From NCBI GenBank assembly GCA_930367215.1, contig OV884060.1, positions 211,857,253 through 211,921,252 on the forward strand: a stretch of 64,000 nucleotides of DNA. The letters run 5' to 3'. Positions within the stretch are counted from its first letter, which is position 1, and each line of letters begins with the position of its first letter. Below the pieces are notes generated by a model. That model worked only from the letters and a program-made list of their open reading frames with translations, was not told the origin of the DNA and did no database searches. Source of the stretch: Pollenia angustigena (Eukaryota > Arthropoda > Insecta > Diptera > Polleniidae). Positions 45,301 through 50,120 of the stretch are shown piece after piece. Both the position numbers and the translations under genes were made by a program.

Positions 45301-46521
45301 CACTCTCAGTTTTTTACTAACACACTCACAACTTTTAAATTGACCACGAGATGGTTTTCAATTTCACCTTTCCATTTGTTTGGCAATATACTTTCAATTT
45401 AACAGCTGAGTACAAGTTTGTCTTTATAAATTGTGTTGTTGTTGATATCTTGGAAGTAAATTGCTTACAAATTGAGTGCAGCCTACGTCACAGCTTTCAA
45501 TTTATGTACATTTTGACAAGCAGTATATGTAAAAGACTATCAAGAACAACTTGATCGTGTGGCCGCAGGGTAACCTAAAAAACGGTCACCACTGGATTTA
45601 GCGCACCCGAATTAGGTTAAAACACCAGACTGGTCTGTTTTTTTTTTTTTTTTTTTTAATAAATAATAAAAATGCTTTTCAACAAAATTAATTGTTTAAT
45701 ACGAGATTAAGGAAAAACTTGTTAAGAACTATTTTACAAAATTAATATTTTCTTAATTATGAAACATAAAAGTCAGATTTCATGTAAAAATATAATTTTT
45801 CTCAAACTTTGGTGGGCGTGAGGGACGGCTTAGCCTTCGCCGATCGTCCTAAATTTTGCTAACGGCTAATTTTTAGACATACAATTTCTTGTTTTTTTTT
45901 TTAAATTCTGTTGATAATGTGTGTTACTGAGTGGTAGGCGAAGGGTATTTATTTACTTGTTTTATTAAGGAAGTTTTTGATCATAAGCCATATTGAAGGT
46001 CTATTAAAAAATTAACCAAGTGAAGTTTTGTTTTAAAATAATTTATCACACCGAAATATCTCTTAACTTCTGCATTTGAATGTGTAAAACTTTATAAGTT
46101 TGCAACAAATGAAGACAACTGAATAAAGGATTTTCATTCACAAAAATTTTTAAAACTGTGGAACTTAATCTAAAATGATTCGAGTTTAATCTATATTTTT
46201 GTATGGTAAAAAAGTAAGAATATGTTGAATGGAAGAGTTTTTATTTACTTAACTAAAAATGCAATTAAAAAAACGCGGTAATACGAAAAAAGCTTGTTTG
46301 GCATAGTTAAACTGCACTTTTGTATTGGCTTGTTTGTTGAAGATTGTTTTTGAAACAGTGTTAATTCGAAAACCTTTCATTATACCTACAAAAATATATC
46401 TATACATCTTTAGATTTACTTACCAGTACTCTGTTTTCAGTTTTATCATTTTTTGTTTCCAATTTAACCATATATTTGACCAAGATTTTTGTGTGACGAC
46501 CCAATATAGACTTAACGCTCT
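5378..46521 (-). CDS. CARMIL: CARMIL (capping protein, Arp2/3, myosin-I linker), partial, 12 exons
   Basis: Twelve exons join in frame on the minus strand: 46521-46424, 27813-27763, 27671-27543, 27466-27383, 12277-12051, 11988-11827, 11720-11623, 7668-7481, 7393-7316, 7242-7061, 6598-6447 and 6371-5378 (2443 nt, about 814 codons). Every junction has GT-AG ends and matching phase. Exons 1-4 encode the PH-like domain that binds membrane lipid. Exon 5 carries the family hallmark GPCGGFS...YACMCD followed by the start of the LRR domain. Exons 6-12 encode leucine-rich repeats (LDLS, LDIS, LHLE cores), and the last exon runs into the helical dimerisation region. Family knowledge: CARMIL binds capping protein and myosin-I at the cell cortex and promotes actin assembly. 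The start codon, the capping-protein motif and the C-terminal tail are not in the window. The large introns are full of transposons. Identification is secure; the exact orthologue name is inferred from family similarity recalled without a search. Confidence 0.93.
6447..6598 (-). CDS. CARMIL: CARMIL exon, two LRRs
   Basis: The 152-nt exon encodes [14 protein letters not shown], then [19 protein letters not shown] and LQSLDISDN. The donor is GTAAGT, and the split AAT codon (A then AT) links it to the next exon. The plus-strand reading frame across this region is a shadow. Confidence 0.91.
6599..7060 (-). other. 462-bp CARMIL intron
   Basis: The intron contains repeated TTCTAGTT motifs (about 6740-6800 and again from 10447) and a GATCGATATCGAT stretch. 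No coding potential is seen. Confidence 0.6.
7061..7242 (-). CDS. CARMIL: CARMIL exon, two LRRs
   Basis: The 182-nt exon encodes [20 protein letters not shown], the basic loop [14 protein letters not shown], and [21 protein letters not shown] and [12 protein letters not shown] are conserved CARMIL landmarks. It starts in phase 0 and ends in phase 2 before a 462-bp intron. Confidence 0.92.
7316..7393 (-). CDS. CARMIL: CARMIL exon, LRR
   Basis: The 78-nt exon encodes 26 residues, [10 protein letters not shown] then [16 protein letters not shown], in phase 0 at both ends. The NFLAQPN segment is a strongly conserved CARMIL signature. The flanking introns are 87 bp and 73 bp. Confidence 0.91.
7481..7668 (-). 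CDS. CARMIL: CARMIL exon, two LRRs
   Basis: The 188-nt exon encodes [20 protein letters not shown], an LRR strand with HCGLTSKGV, and then [16 protein letters not shown]. The acceptor is TTGTTACAG and the donor GTAAGT. Phase is 1 at the start and 0 at the end. Confidence 0.91.
7753..7894. mobile_element. PIF/Harbinger-like palindromic MITE (copy 1)
   Basis: The 142-bp palindrome starts GTCTGGGTTCACACTATG and ends with the near-inverse, flanked by TTA on both sides. Arms include GAAAGTTTTCTTTCAG. The 3-bp TWA target duplication suggests PIF/Harbinger. Related copies are at 10900-11050 and 49029-49158. Confidence 0.75.
8430..9485. mobile_element. hAT MITE with CAGAGCTGTAAATGAA ends and 8-bp TSD
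   Basis: Inverted ends CAGAGCTGTAAATGAATC are flanked by a perfect 8-bp duplication CTACCCAG (8422-8429 and 9486-9493), which fits the Ac-type rule nTnnnnAn. Both flanks of the element are rich in short AATTCATTTGAATTG palindromes repeated many times; a different AT-rich core lies at about 8735-9125. It inserted at the tip of a TACCCAGGCA-type element whose remnant continues at 9487. Confidence 0.85.
9487..9732. mobile_element. truncated TACCCAGGCA-type element
   Basis: The segment matches the left part of the complete element at 24773-25463: TACCCAGGCAG, ACGACTCT, TACCATCACAACACT, TACCGCTTCAACGCTG. It stops exactly where the hAT copy at 9733 begins. Confidence 0.7.
9733..10446. mobile_element. 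hAT element copy, TAGTGCTGGGATACT ends
   Basis: The element begins TAGTGCTGGGATACTATCG and ends CGATAGTTTCCCAGCACTA, as in the copy at 20544-22787. The flanking 8-mers differ (ATATACAG, CGTTCTAG), so a rearrangement after insertion is likely. Internal sequence at about 9925-10150 matches 22290-22510 but has stops; it is a decayed relic. Confidence 0.75.
10900..11050. mobile_element. PIF/Harbinger-like palindromic MITE (copy 2)
   Basis: The 151-bp near-perfect palindrome GTCTGGGTTCACACTATG ... inverse is flanked by TTA on both sides. It is close in sequence to 7753-7894 and lies in the same CARMIL intron. Confidence 0.78.
11623..11720 (-). CDS. CARMIL: CARMIL exon, LRR
   Basis: The 98-nt exon encodes [18 protein letters not shown] followed by [14 protein letters not shown], a canonical LRR with the LxLSxNxI core. 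It enters in phase 2 and leaves in phase 1. An intron of 3.95 kb follows, holding two Harbinger-like palindromes and two hAT elements. Confidence 0.91.
11827..11988 (-). CDS. CARMIL: CARMIL exon, LRR
   Basis: The 162-nt exon encodes [19 protein letters not shown] and, near its end, [14 protein letters not shown], an LRR consensus. It is joined to its neighbours by introns of 62 bp and 106 bp. Splice phase is 2 on both sides. Confidence 0.91.
12051..12277 (-). CDS. CARMIL: CARMIL exon, linker and first LRR
   Basis: The 227-nt exon (phase 0 to 2) contains [18 protein letters not shown], then the [12 protein letters not shown] segment and [11 protein letters not shown], the entry to the LRR solenoid. 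These are the most diagnostic residues for the CARMIL family in the window. A hAT element begins only 49 bp upstream of its acceptor. A 64-residue reading frame on the same strand at 12082-12276 is out of frame with this exon and is a shadow. Confidence 0.93.
12544..13460 (-). mobile_element. mariner-like (IS630-Tc1-mariner) element, deletion derivative, copy A
   Basis: The minus strand encodes a broken transposase: an N-terminal helix-turn-helix start ([19 protein letters not shown]), the middle part ([37 protein letters not shown]), the second catalytic Asp in [12 protein letters not shown] (about 12985), and [17 protein letters not shown] with the C-terminal end [10 protein letters not shown]. 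Frames shift at several points. A block after KKVHRALL, including the first catalytic Asp region, is missing, at nearly the same junction as copy B. Confidence 0.85.
13794..14592. mobile_element. 800-bp foldback element
   Basis: The left half from TAAGTACCG (13799) is mirrored by the right half ending CGGTACTTAG (14588). Shared blocks are GTGTTTTTCGGTGTATGG, CCGTCGATATGCTCAAAAT, CACCAAATAGTTTATTTAA and ACGACAATATTTTCAT, with a turn near 14150-14200. The frames at 13919, 14065, 14265 and 14369 only reflect the low-complexity arms. Confidence 0.8.
14770..16149. other. AT-rich intron sequence, T-rich imperfect repeats
   Basis: T-tract-rich units with CCATAACC/CCATATCC near 14920-15040 form an imperfect tandem repeat of about 45 bp. 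From 15060 to 16149 I see no gene, TIR or clear repeat. Confidence 0.4.
16150..16760. repeat. dispersed repeat, direct partner of 3855-4190
   Basis: It opens ACATATGGGCAAATCCCAG and carries GTAGCGTGCGTCACAAA twice (about 16531 and 16721). The second copy of that motif closes the region. No coding sequence is seen. Confidence 0.5.
17510..17815. repeat. weak palindromic repeat around AATTGGAGGG
   Basis: GTAATTCAAAGCCAAATTGG at 17520 and its neighbour CTCAGAGCTG are mirrored near 17780-17810 (CAGCTTTGAACCCTCCAATT). It is likely a decayed MITE. Flanking sequence 16761-17509 and 17816-19100 shows no gene; an A homopolymer lies at 18702-18724. Confidence 0.45.
20732..22266. mobile_element. TAGGGTGGCC element with about 190-bp TIRs and 8-bp TSD
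   Basis: Long inverted ends (TAGGGTGGCCGTTA at left; TAACGGCCACGCTA at right) contain GGGGGGGCGTCGGCCCCTC and its inverse. The flanks are ATGTATAT on both sides (20724-20731 and 22267-22274). Internal sequence at 20970-21230 recurs at 54390-55060. No transposase is seen, so it is non-autonomous. Confidence 0.85.
21350..22036. mobile_element. innermost pogo/Tc1-like MITE, CAGGCAAAGC ends
   Basis: The ends CAGGCAAAGCCCGGTAACG and its inverse GAGCTTTGCCTG are flanked by TA on both sides. GGTAACGAA and GTTATATCGAG subterminal words resemble those of the pogo-like element at 46786. The interior frame at 21577-21762 is not recognisable. Confidence 0.7.
23214..23741. mobile_element. modular palindromic element with GGGGGTGCTTTAAT ends and 8-bp TSD
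   Basis: Ends GGGGGTGCTTTAAT and ATTTAAAGCACCCCC are flanked by TTGTGACC on both sides (23206-23213 and 23742-23749). Inside, the palindromic module GATAAGGCCATGATGGCC and close variants occur at least six times in both orientations. Two copies of a GGCTTCGC...AAAG unit (about 23383 and 23442) resemble modules at 26200 and 29315. Confidence 0.75.
24773..25463. mobile_element. complete TACCCAGGCA element with internal tandem units
   Basis: The ends TACCCAGGCA and TGCCTGGGTA are inverted. The interior carries repeated units of about 80-90 bp built on ACAACACTGTAAATACAA and TAGTTTTTTAATACC. A truncated relative lies at 9487-9732. No coding capacity is seen. Confidence 0.7.
25905..26555. mobile_element. 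GCCATATGGC modular palindromic region
   Basis: Palindrome AAAGCCATATGGCTTT or close variants appear five or more times. A 42-bp unit ending TTTTCATGTAAGGAGTGAAA is tandemly repeated (about 25965-26050). At 26168-26275 a separate near-perfect hairpin has arms GGATTTTCTCCTCTA and TAGAGGAGAAAATCC around GGCTTCGCTAACTAAAG. Outer boundaries are not clear. Overlapping GC-rich frames at 26131-26448 arise from the hairpin and are not genes. Confidence 0.6.
26560..27382. other. CARMIL intron sequence, short direct repeat
   Basis: A block GGCCGATATTTTTTG, TTAAGCTATTTATGGTC, CATTTTGTTAAACATTTC occurs at 26621 and again at 26740, giving a direct repeat about 120 bp apart. Nothing else is recognisable before the exon at 27383. 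Confidence 0.45.
27383..27466 (-). CDS. CARMIL: CARMIL exon, C-terminal helix of PH-like domain
   Basis: The 84-nt exon encodes 28 residues beginning [17 protein letters not shown] and ending KYIIRK, in phase 0 at both ends. It has a TTTACAG acceptor and a GTAAGT donor. The amphipathic pattern fits the closing helix of the PH-like fold. A 15.1-kb intron follows, down to 12277. Confidence 0.9.
27543..27671 (-). CDS. CARMIL: CARMIL exon, PH-like domain
   Basis: The 129-nt exon encodes 43 residues starting [17 protein letters not shown] and ending GDAGNFSS, in phase 0 at both ends. The acceptor is TTTTGTTTTAG and the donor GTAGGT. It corresponds to the central strands of the CARMIL PH-like domain. 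Confidence 0.9.
27763..27813 (-). CDS. CARMIL: CARMIL exon, PH-like domain strand
   Basis: This short 51-nt exon encodes [17 protein letters not shown] and is in phase 0 at both ends. It continues directly from ENRVL of the exon 18.6 kb upstream. The donor is GTTGGT, weaker than the others. The acceptor polypyrimidine tract is a (CT)n microsatellite (27822-27841 on the plus strand). Confidence 0.88.
28375..28980 (-). mobile_element. mariner-like element fragment, copy C
   Basis: The left end GGGTGTCCCAACTAGAACGC looks like a terminal inverted repeat. The minus strand encodes the C-terminal half of a transposase: [16 protein letters not shown], then [20 protein letters not shown], a small frameshift region, and an [16 protein letters not shown] stretch with the third catalytic Asp. 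The N-terminal half is missing beyond 28980. It belongs to a different subfamily from copies A and B. Confidence 0.75.
29035..29392. mobile_element. modular palindromic region with CATAAAGCCATATGGC units
   Basis: Units GGGACATAAAGCCATATG, GAGACATAAGGGCATATG and their inverses repeat through 29055-29170. At 29283-29392 the TTTTCTCCTCTATGGTATAA and GGCTTCGCTAACTAAAG module of 26168-26275 reappears, ending GCATAGCCGGCC. Confidence 0.6.
29395..30170. repeat. element rich in GCTCATAAAAAGGAGTCC modules
   Basis: Short units of the type GCTCATAAAA, GGAGTCCTAAAA, GGAGCGCTCCGAA and GACTCTTTT recur in both orientations at both ends (29395-29590 and 29930-30165). The centre is unique AT-rich sequence. 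The minus-strand frame at 29529-29756 has no family features. Confidence 0.5.
30671..30682 (-). promoter_or_regulatory. possible polyadenylation signal for the 30748 exon
   Basis: On the minus strand AATAAATAAA lies about 70-80 bases after the TAA at 30748. It is only meaningful if the candidate exon is real, as AATAAA is frequent in such AT-rich DNA. Confidence 0.25.
30748..30870 (-). CDS. candidate short terminal exon of an unknown gene inside a CARMIL intron
   Basis: On the minus strand a T-rich tract and TTTTTAG acceptor are followed by 40 codons and a TAA. The peptide reads [18 protein letters not shown] and then [20 protein letters not shown], ending HK. An ATG lies at 30858. AATAAATAAA follows about 80 bases after the stop, as expected for a last exon. 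The codons look like those of the CARMIL exons. I do not recognise the peptide and found no upstream exon. It could be the last exon of a nested gene, a micropeptide or chance. Confidence 0.35.
   Translation of the reverse strand, partial: TISAMTKNHSSTQFVHDGMPGMSEAITGQTFKPEGVNVHK
31311..31582. mobile_element. MITE with TACCCATACATTTGCAA ends
   Basis: TACCCATACATTTGCAATAT at the left is mirrored by ATATTGCAAATGTATGGGTA at the right, separated by AT-rich filler. The minus-strand frame 31498-31710 straddles its right border and is therefore unlikely to be a gene. Confidence 0.65.
32396..33494. mobile_element. inner element with CACGCAAAGAAAAAACATGG ends
   Basis: CACGCAAAGAAAAAACATGG and GTTGTGG at the left are mirrored by CCAACCATATTTTTTCTCTG and CGTG at the right. 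The subterminal zone holds the 45-bp tandem array at 32548-32725. Confidence 0.65.
32548..32725. repeat. tandem repeat, about 45 bp x 4
   Basis: Four imperfect units share ATCATATTATTGTCATG and TTAATCATAATAAG, followed by variants of TTAAGAAGTA. The repeat is AT-rich and non-coding. Confidence 0.75.
33856..35779. other. CARMIL intron sequence with dispersed repeat
   Basis: The block at 34020-34310 is related to 1320-1700 (CAACAATAAACAGTGAGTT and TTATTATCAAAG words). Otherwise the region is AT-rich with no gene. Frames at 34785, 35019 and 35075 lack recognisable features. Confidence 0.45.
35780..36070. mobile_element. MITE copy related to 52789-53255 (inverted)
   Basis: GTGATTAATGAAGTGATTTA, AATCATGTCAATTT, TAATCACGTTCGAG and TTAAACGCGTTTA match the reverse complement of the left half of 52789-53255. 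The other end is not preserved. Confidence 0.6.
36573..36605. repeat. solo pogo/Tigger-like terminus
   Basis: CAGCTCAACCTCGATTATCC resembles a pogo/Tigger-type terminal repeat (CAGT..AACCTCGATTATCCG). No partner end was found, so this is a tentative call. Confidence 0.3.
36700..38050 (-). mobile_element. mariner-like relic split by a non-LTR insertion, copy D
   Basis: The minus strand encodes N-terminal pieces at 38019-37812 ([18 protein letters not shown], then IIGPNFFK and NVTVNGN). After the foreign block 37092-37811 it resumes with [14 protein letters not shown] near 37035-37080, which holds the second catalytic Asp, and continues as decayed C-terminal sequence to about 36720. Frameshifts and stops make it dead. 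It is a separate lineage from copies A and B. Confidence 0.75.
37092..37811 (+). pseudogene. non-LTR retrotransposon RT fragment with poly(A)
   Basis: The plus strand shows reverse-transcriptase blocks in order: [43 protein letters not shown], a GVPQ block, FAND where the catalytic FADD should be, then [18 protein letters not shown] and [16 protein letters not shown]. Several stops interrupt it. A poly(A) run ends it at 37800-37811. It is 5' truncated and sits inside the mariner relic. The Asp-to-Asn change and the stops show it is inactive. Confidence 0.85.
39707..40362 (-). pseudogene. mariner-like relic split by a MITE, copy E
   Basis: On the minus strand [13 protein letters not shown] is followed by [16 protein letters not shown] and [13 protein letters not shown], the catalytic Asp block. 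A 266-bp MITE (39874-40139) interrupts it. Further on, decayed [10 protein letters not shown] (compare YLKxKVYVxKP of the family) reaches 39707, where the hairpin element cuts it off. Confidence 0.6.
39874..40139. mobile_element. 266-bp palindromic MITE, AATTGAGTAGGTGAGTT ends
   Basis: The left end AATTGAGTAGGTGAGTT and AACTCGTTCGTTACAAAAT are mirrored at the right. Inside, TTCTTCTCAGAAAGCACC-like and CCATGTCCTCATCCATG words form a second inverted pair. It lies inside mariner relic E. Confidence 0.75.
40363..40598. mobile_element. MITE rich in AATCACGTGATT words
   Basis: GGCCTGTTCTGCAAATCAC at the left pairs with GTGATTTTCAGAAAAAGCCC at the right. The interior holds many ATCACxxGTGATT palindromes and a CCGTTTTTGTG / CACAAAAACGG pair. 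Confidence 0.6.
40882..41767 (+). mobile_element. mariner-like element, deletion derivative, copy B
   Basis: TIR-like ends GGGTGATTTTTTAGCTAT and the inverse of GGGTGATTTTTTAAGAGC bound the copy. Inside, a 156-residue frame (40965-41435) runs [19 protein letters not shown] (the helix-turn-helix start), then [19 protein letters not shown] with the first catalytic Asp, and [12 protein letters not shown] with the second. A deletion after GEHFI and a +1 shift in a T run (about 41461) separate it from [14 protein letters not shown] with the third Asp and the tail to 41664. A large block after KKVHRALL is missing, as in copy A. Confidence 0.87.
41768..43149. other. CARMIL intron sequence with a truncated hAT-like MITE
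   Basis: From 42505 to 42660 a segment (ATTCATTCCGTATTTTGG, TTCGGAATGAAACCATTTTT) matches 4367-4573 inverted. A (TA)n/(CATA)n microsatellite lies at 43103-43142. No gene is seen. Confidence 0.5.
43150..43920 (+). repeat. dispersed repeat, inverted partner of 2554-3748
   Basis: It begins near GGTCCACCGTGGCC and ends near CACGTTCAACACTTTGG. About 350 bp (43365-43740) is absent from the left copy and carries a plus-strand frame without recognisable domains, containing [16 protein letters not shown]. Confidence 0.6.
43914..45870. mobile_element. TAGGGTGG-type element with tandem and nested repeats
   Basis: The left end TAGGGTGGTCGTTA and CTGTATGG resembles the inverse of the 22266 end. An arm at about 44006-44065 (GGACAATCGGCGAAGGCTAA) is mirrored at 45815-45850 (TTAGCCTTCGCCGATCGTCC). 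The outer right end is not found. Units of 150-177 bp with CCCATACAAAAT repeat from 44372 to 44890, and a 76-bp duplication lies at 44902-45055. Confidence 0.6.
45247..45570. mobile_element. inner MITE with GGCCACACGATCAAGTT ends
   Basis: GGTGGCCACACGATCAAGTT near 45251 is mirrored by AACTTGATCGTGTGGCC near 45549. Frames at 45190 and 45351 lie inside and are not recognisable. Confidence 0.6.
46424..46521 (-). CDS. CARMIL: CARMIL exon, start of PH-like domain
   Basis: The exon begins with the last two bases of a split Glu codon ([10 protein letters not shown]) and ends in ENRVL before a GTAAGT donor. The acceptor follows a long T tract and CTTACAG. The peptide matches the first strands of the CARMIL PH-like domain. 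It is 98 nt with start phase 1 and end phase 0. It is the most upstream exon I can find; the exon with the start codon must lie more than 17 kb upstream or be hidden in this repeat-rich stretch. Confidence 0.88.
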
Positions 46522-46785
46522 CTGTAAGAAAAAAAAAAAAAAAATTAAGCAATTTTAAACATTGTAAAAAATAATCAAAAATTAAATACATAAATAATTT
46601 TATATCTTTGAGTGCTTAAATATTCTAAATATCGTATGTATAAGATTCGACAAGAAAAAGATGATGTGCCCCCATACAATATTTAACGTTATAACTAGGG
46701 CGTGGTATTTCATGCATTTATTTAATAAAAAAATGTGCATAAAACATAAAAAAAAAATCAAAATATGCTTAACAAATTAATAATA

Positions 46786-47943
46786 CAGTGGTATCCCGGT
46801 TTAACGAATTATATATTGTCAGGTCCTTTTGTTATATCGAAAAATTCGTTAAATCCCGAAGTTTTTTTTAATACATTTTTATTAATAAAACAACAATATT
46901 TTAATAAAACAAAGTAAATTCGTGTATTTCCATTCAAAACACAAACAAAAAATAAATACTTTATATCATTTTCAATTAAATGAAAATTGTCCACCATAAA
47001 ATTTTTTGTGTAGAGGGCTTTTGCTTTTAATATAGGGCCACTAATAGGAATGTTCGCCTTCCTCTTGTTTTGAAACAATTCTGTTTCCATTCTTGGAAAC
47101 TCACCTGTTTTTAAGGTCCTTCTATTCTTTTATCCGAAATGAGTCATTTCCATTTCGCTCAAAAGTTTCCGTTTTGATTTTATAATTGTGCATATTGATG
47201 ACTTTGGCAGCTGATATTTATTAGATAAAGCACTTCGTCAATAATGTTTAATTTTTCTTTAAGAATTTAACATTTTCTTTTGGGCATTGATGTCAACTTT
47301 ACAAAAAATTTCACAAAAATTACGTAAAATTTGAAACAGAAAACAAACATTTATTTTGGAAACAAAAGTAAAAAAATGACGTAACGTACAAATTTTTATT
47401 TTAGAGAGCAAGTATTTTCTTTGCTTTCTTTGTAAGAAAAAAATACTTCTCTTAACTCGTAGTTTTCAGTAAAATCGCTCTTAAAATATTGTTAAAAATG
47501 TTTACAAAAACAAAAGAAGATGCATGGAAATATCGACCCCTTTGCACGAAATTTTCGTATATGCCAATTTTTGGGAAATTGGAGTTTTTGATGCAATCTT
47601 GTTCTACATTCAAAGATACGTCACCTGACAAAATATTGTGGGCGAATTCCACTTCGTTGCTCCAAAAATTGAATGTATATTTTCATTTTGATATTGCAAG
47701 TGATAGCAGAGAAAAGTCCTGTAAAATTTGGTTTTTGTAACATACGATTACTTCGCGCAAAGGGGTCGATATATTTGCATTCATTCTATTTTGGTTTTTA
47801 AAATTTTTTTGTAAAAATTCGTTAAATAGAGAACAAAAATTTGCTGTTTGTTCGTAATATAAGGTACTCTATGGAAAAAATATGACCGTACGTTAAATCG
47901 CGAATTCGTTAAACTGAGTATACGTTAAACCGGGATATCACTG
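46786..47943 (-). mobile_element. pogo/Tigger-like element, decayed
   Basis: The ends CAGTGGTATCCCGGTTTAAC and GTTAAACCGGGATATCACTG are inverted and flanked by TA. The minus strand encodes FQNKRKANIPISGPILKAKA, matching the CENP-B-type DNA-binding block (IPISGP.L..KA) of Tigger/pogo transposases. The rest of the transposase is absent or unreadable. It starts 260 bp upstream of the CARMIL exon at 46521. Confidence 0.82.
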
Positions 47944-48690
47944 TATATGCATTTTATTTAAAGAAAAACGGTCAAAACATATCCATATACCAAGGAGTAT
48001 TCATACAGGTAACCGCATCATAAGAGAGAGTTATGACAGCTCTTCCTTAATTTGCAGTTGGTATAAGAATTCTAAATGTTAATCTCCATACAAAAAAAAT
48101 TCACAGCCAGCATAACTCTCTCTAGCAGTACGTTTTAAAAACGTGTAAAAGCAACTTTAACAATTTTAAAATTTATGTATGTCAAAATAAAAAAAAATCT
48201 TTTGAAAGTTAGGCTATATATCGAGCCATTACCGCAAAAAAAGTGTATGAAAACGCTCTCTGGCGGCAATCAAAAATAAATGGATTTCTCGACCCTAAAA
48301 ACCGCATGATACAGGTCTGGCTAGACCAAATACAATTTCTTTACCTCTATTCCTGAATATTTTAAAAAACTAACTATTTTGAAAAATCCGGGGCTCAAAA
48401 TTAATTTTCTTGGAATGATTTATAGAACAAGAATCGCAATGTGCCTTTGACGCGAAAAAATTTTACCCACCCTTTTATTATGTATAATTAATGATCATGT
48501 ATTTTTTGCAATCTATACTTTGCATGTACAAATGAATTTTAAGTACCTTTTGTTTTTGTTGTAAAAAAAATTATAAATAAATTATTTAGTACTCGAAAAA
48601 GTACGGTTTTAAAAGTTCGGTGCTACGATATTGGTTATCTTATTTATCATCCCTGACTGATATAATCGTTATAGTTTGTTTTATATATAT
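47944..48690. other. repeat-bearing non-coding stretch
   Basis: ATTCATACAGGTAACCGCAT and CATAAGAGAGAG at 48000 recur at 51430. CCGCATGATACAGG near 48302 may be a distant inverse of the same end. No gene is seen. Confidence 0.45.
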
Positions 48691-49028
48691 ACACAGAAAA
48701 AATTACTGGCAGTTTTTTTTCAATTAATAGTGATTTTTGAATTTTAAAATAAATTTGATTACGTTCTTAATTGATTGAATTAAAAAAAAATATTTTTTTT
48801 CAATTAAAATTTTACTTGATTTTAAGCTTAATTTTAATTATAAGTTTAATTGAATCAATCAACTCGGTTGTTTGAATTGAACACTTTGTTGCTTTCTCCT
48901 TGTTGCTTTCCTCCCTCATCAACAGTTTGCGAAAAATGTTACAAGTGCAACCAACATCTTTATAAATTTATTGTCTTTGCCCTTACATGTACATACACAC
49001 ATGTTTTTGTCCTCAAAAACAACAGTAA

Positions 49029-49158
49029 GTGCTGGTTCACACAAGTCAAGTTTGACTCTTCAAGTCTTGATCTTTTAGGAGAGAAGGGAAAAGAGAATGC
49101 CATTTCTTTTCCCCTCTCTCCTAAAAACGAGTCAAACTTGACATGTGTGAACCGGCAC
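49029..49158. mobile_element. PIF/Harbinger-like palindromic MITE (copy 3)
   Basis: The 130-bp palindrome GTGCTGGTTCACACAAGTC ... GACATGTGTGAACCGGCAC is flanked by TAA on both sides. It has the same architecture as copies 1 and 2 (a GAGAGAAGGGAAAAG purine block facing its inverse) but different arm sequence. Confidence 0.75.
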
Positions 49159-49734
49159 TAAGCGTCGCGTGCAAAAAAAAACTATCAACAAGTAAAAAAT
49201 GAACTGAAATTTGTTATAGACGAATTACAATTATGACCACCAACAATGTCAATAATGAGCCTACATACATATGTATATTATGCGTAAAATAAAAAATCGC
49301 CTTGTGGCTGACCACAGTGTTGACGGTGATTATGGTCGCAATCGAAATTTGGTGTTTATTTTCTTTGTTTGTTAATTCTTGAATTATTTTTGGCGTCATT
49401 TCATGTTGTGCGTTTAAAGTGAATAGGTGAAAAAAGTACAGCTAAATTACACAACAAAAACAGTTTTTTGTTTTCAATCTTGAATACCCTGAAGAATCAG
49501 AGTTATTCTACAATTTTATACAAAGTTGTATGTATGGAATTCCTTTGTCAAAAAAATCTTCCAAAATTTGTACAATTTAGCATGAGCTATTACAATTAAA
49601 CAAATAAAACAAGTTACTTTTAAACCATATTAAAATAAAACATATGTATATTTTAAATATTATTATTTTTCTTCATTTAACCATCAACTGAATTGATTTA
49701 ACAAACTTATTCAATTAACTCATCAATAGATGTC

Positions 49735-50120
49735 TTCGCAATATTTTAAGAATATGGTGGCCTCAAATAATAACCAACGAAAATCTGCTACTAAGGACTA
49801 ATCAACTAAAGATTGAAAGCGAAATAAAGAAACGTAAATATGGATGGTTGGGACACACACTAAGGAAAGAAAGATCCGAGGTCCCACATGCAGCACTTGA
49901 GTGGAACCCACAGGGGTATCGAAGCGTCGGCCGACCGAAAGCATCTTGGAGGAATACAGTGGCCAAGGAAACAAGTAAATCCTACAACCAGTTGCGATAC
50001 ATAGCTAGGGAGAGGGAAGACTGGAAGATATATTTAAAAAACATTTGTAAATAGACTAAGTTCTAATTAAAATTTGTTAATGAATTGTAATTAATGAACA
50101 TGTCTTAATAATAATAATAA
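49735..50120 (+). pseudogene. non-LTR retrotransposon tail, RTE-like
   Basis: The frame RIWWPQIITNENLLLRTNQ, then KKRKYGWLGHTLRKERSEVP and ALEWNPQGYRSVGRPKASWR, ending EREDWKIYLKNICK, matches the C-terminal tail of apurinic-endonuclease-type retrotransposons (WLGH.LR, WNPQG.R..GRP..TWR). Only the last hundred or so residues survive. The 3' end carries (AATA)n repeats, as in elements with simple-repeat tails. This stretch is readable without stops, unlike the other RT relics. Confidence 0.8.
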
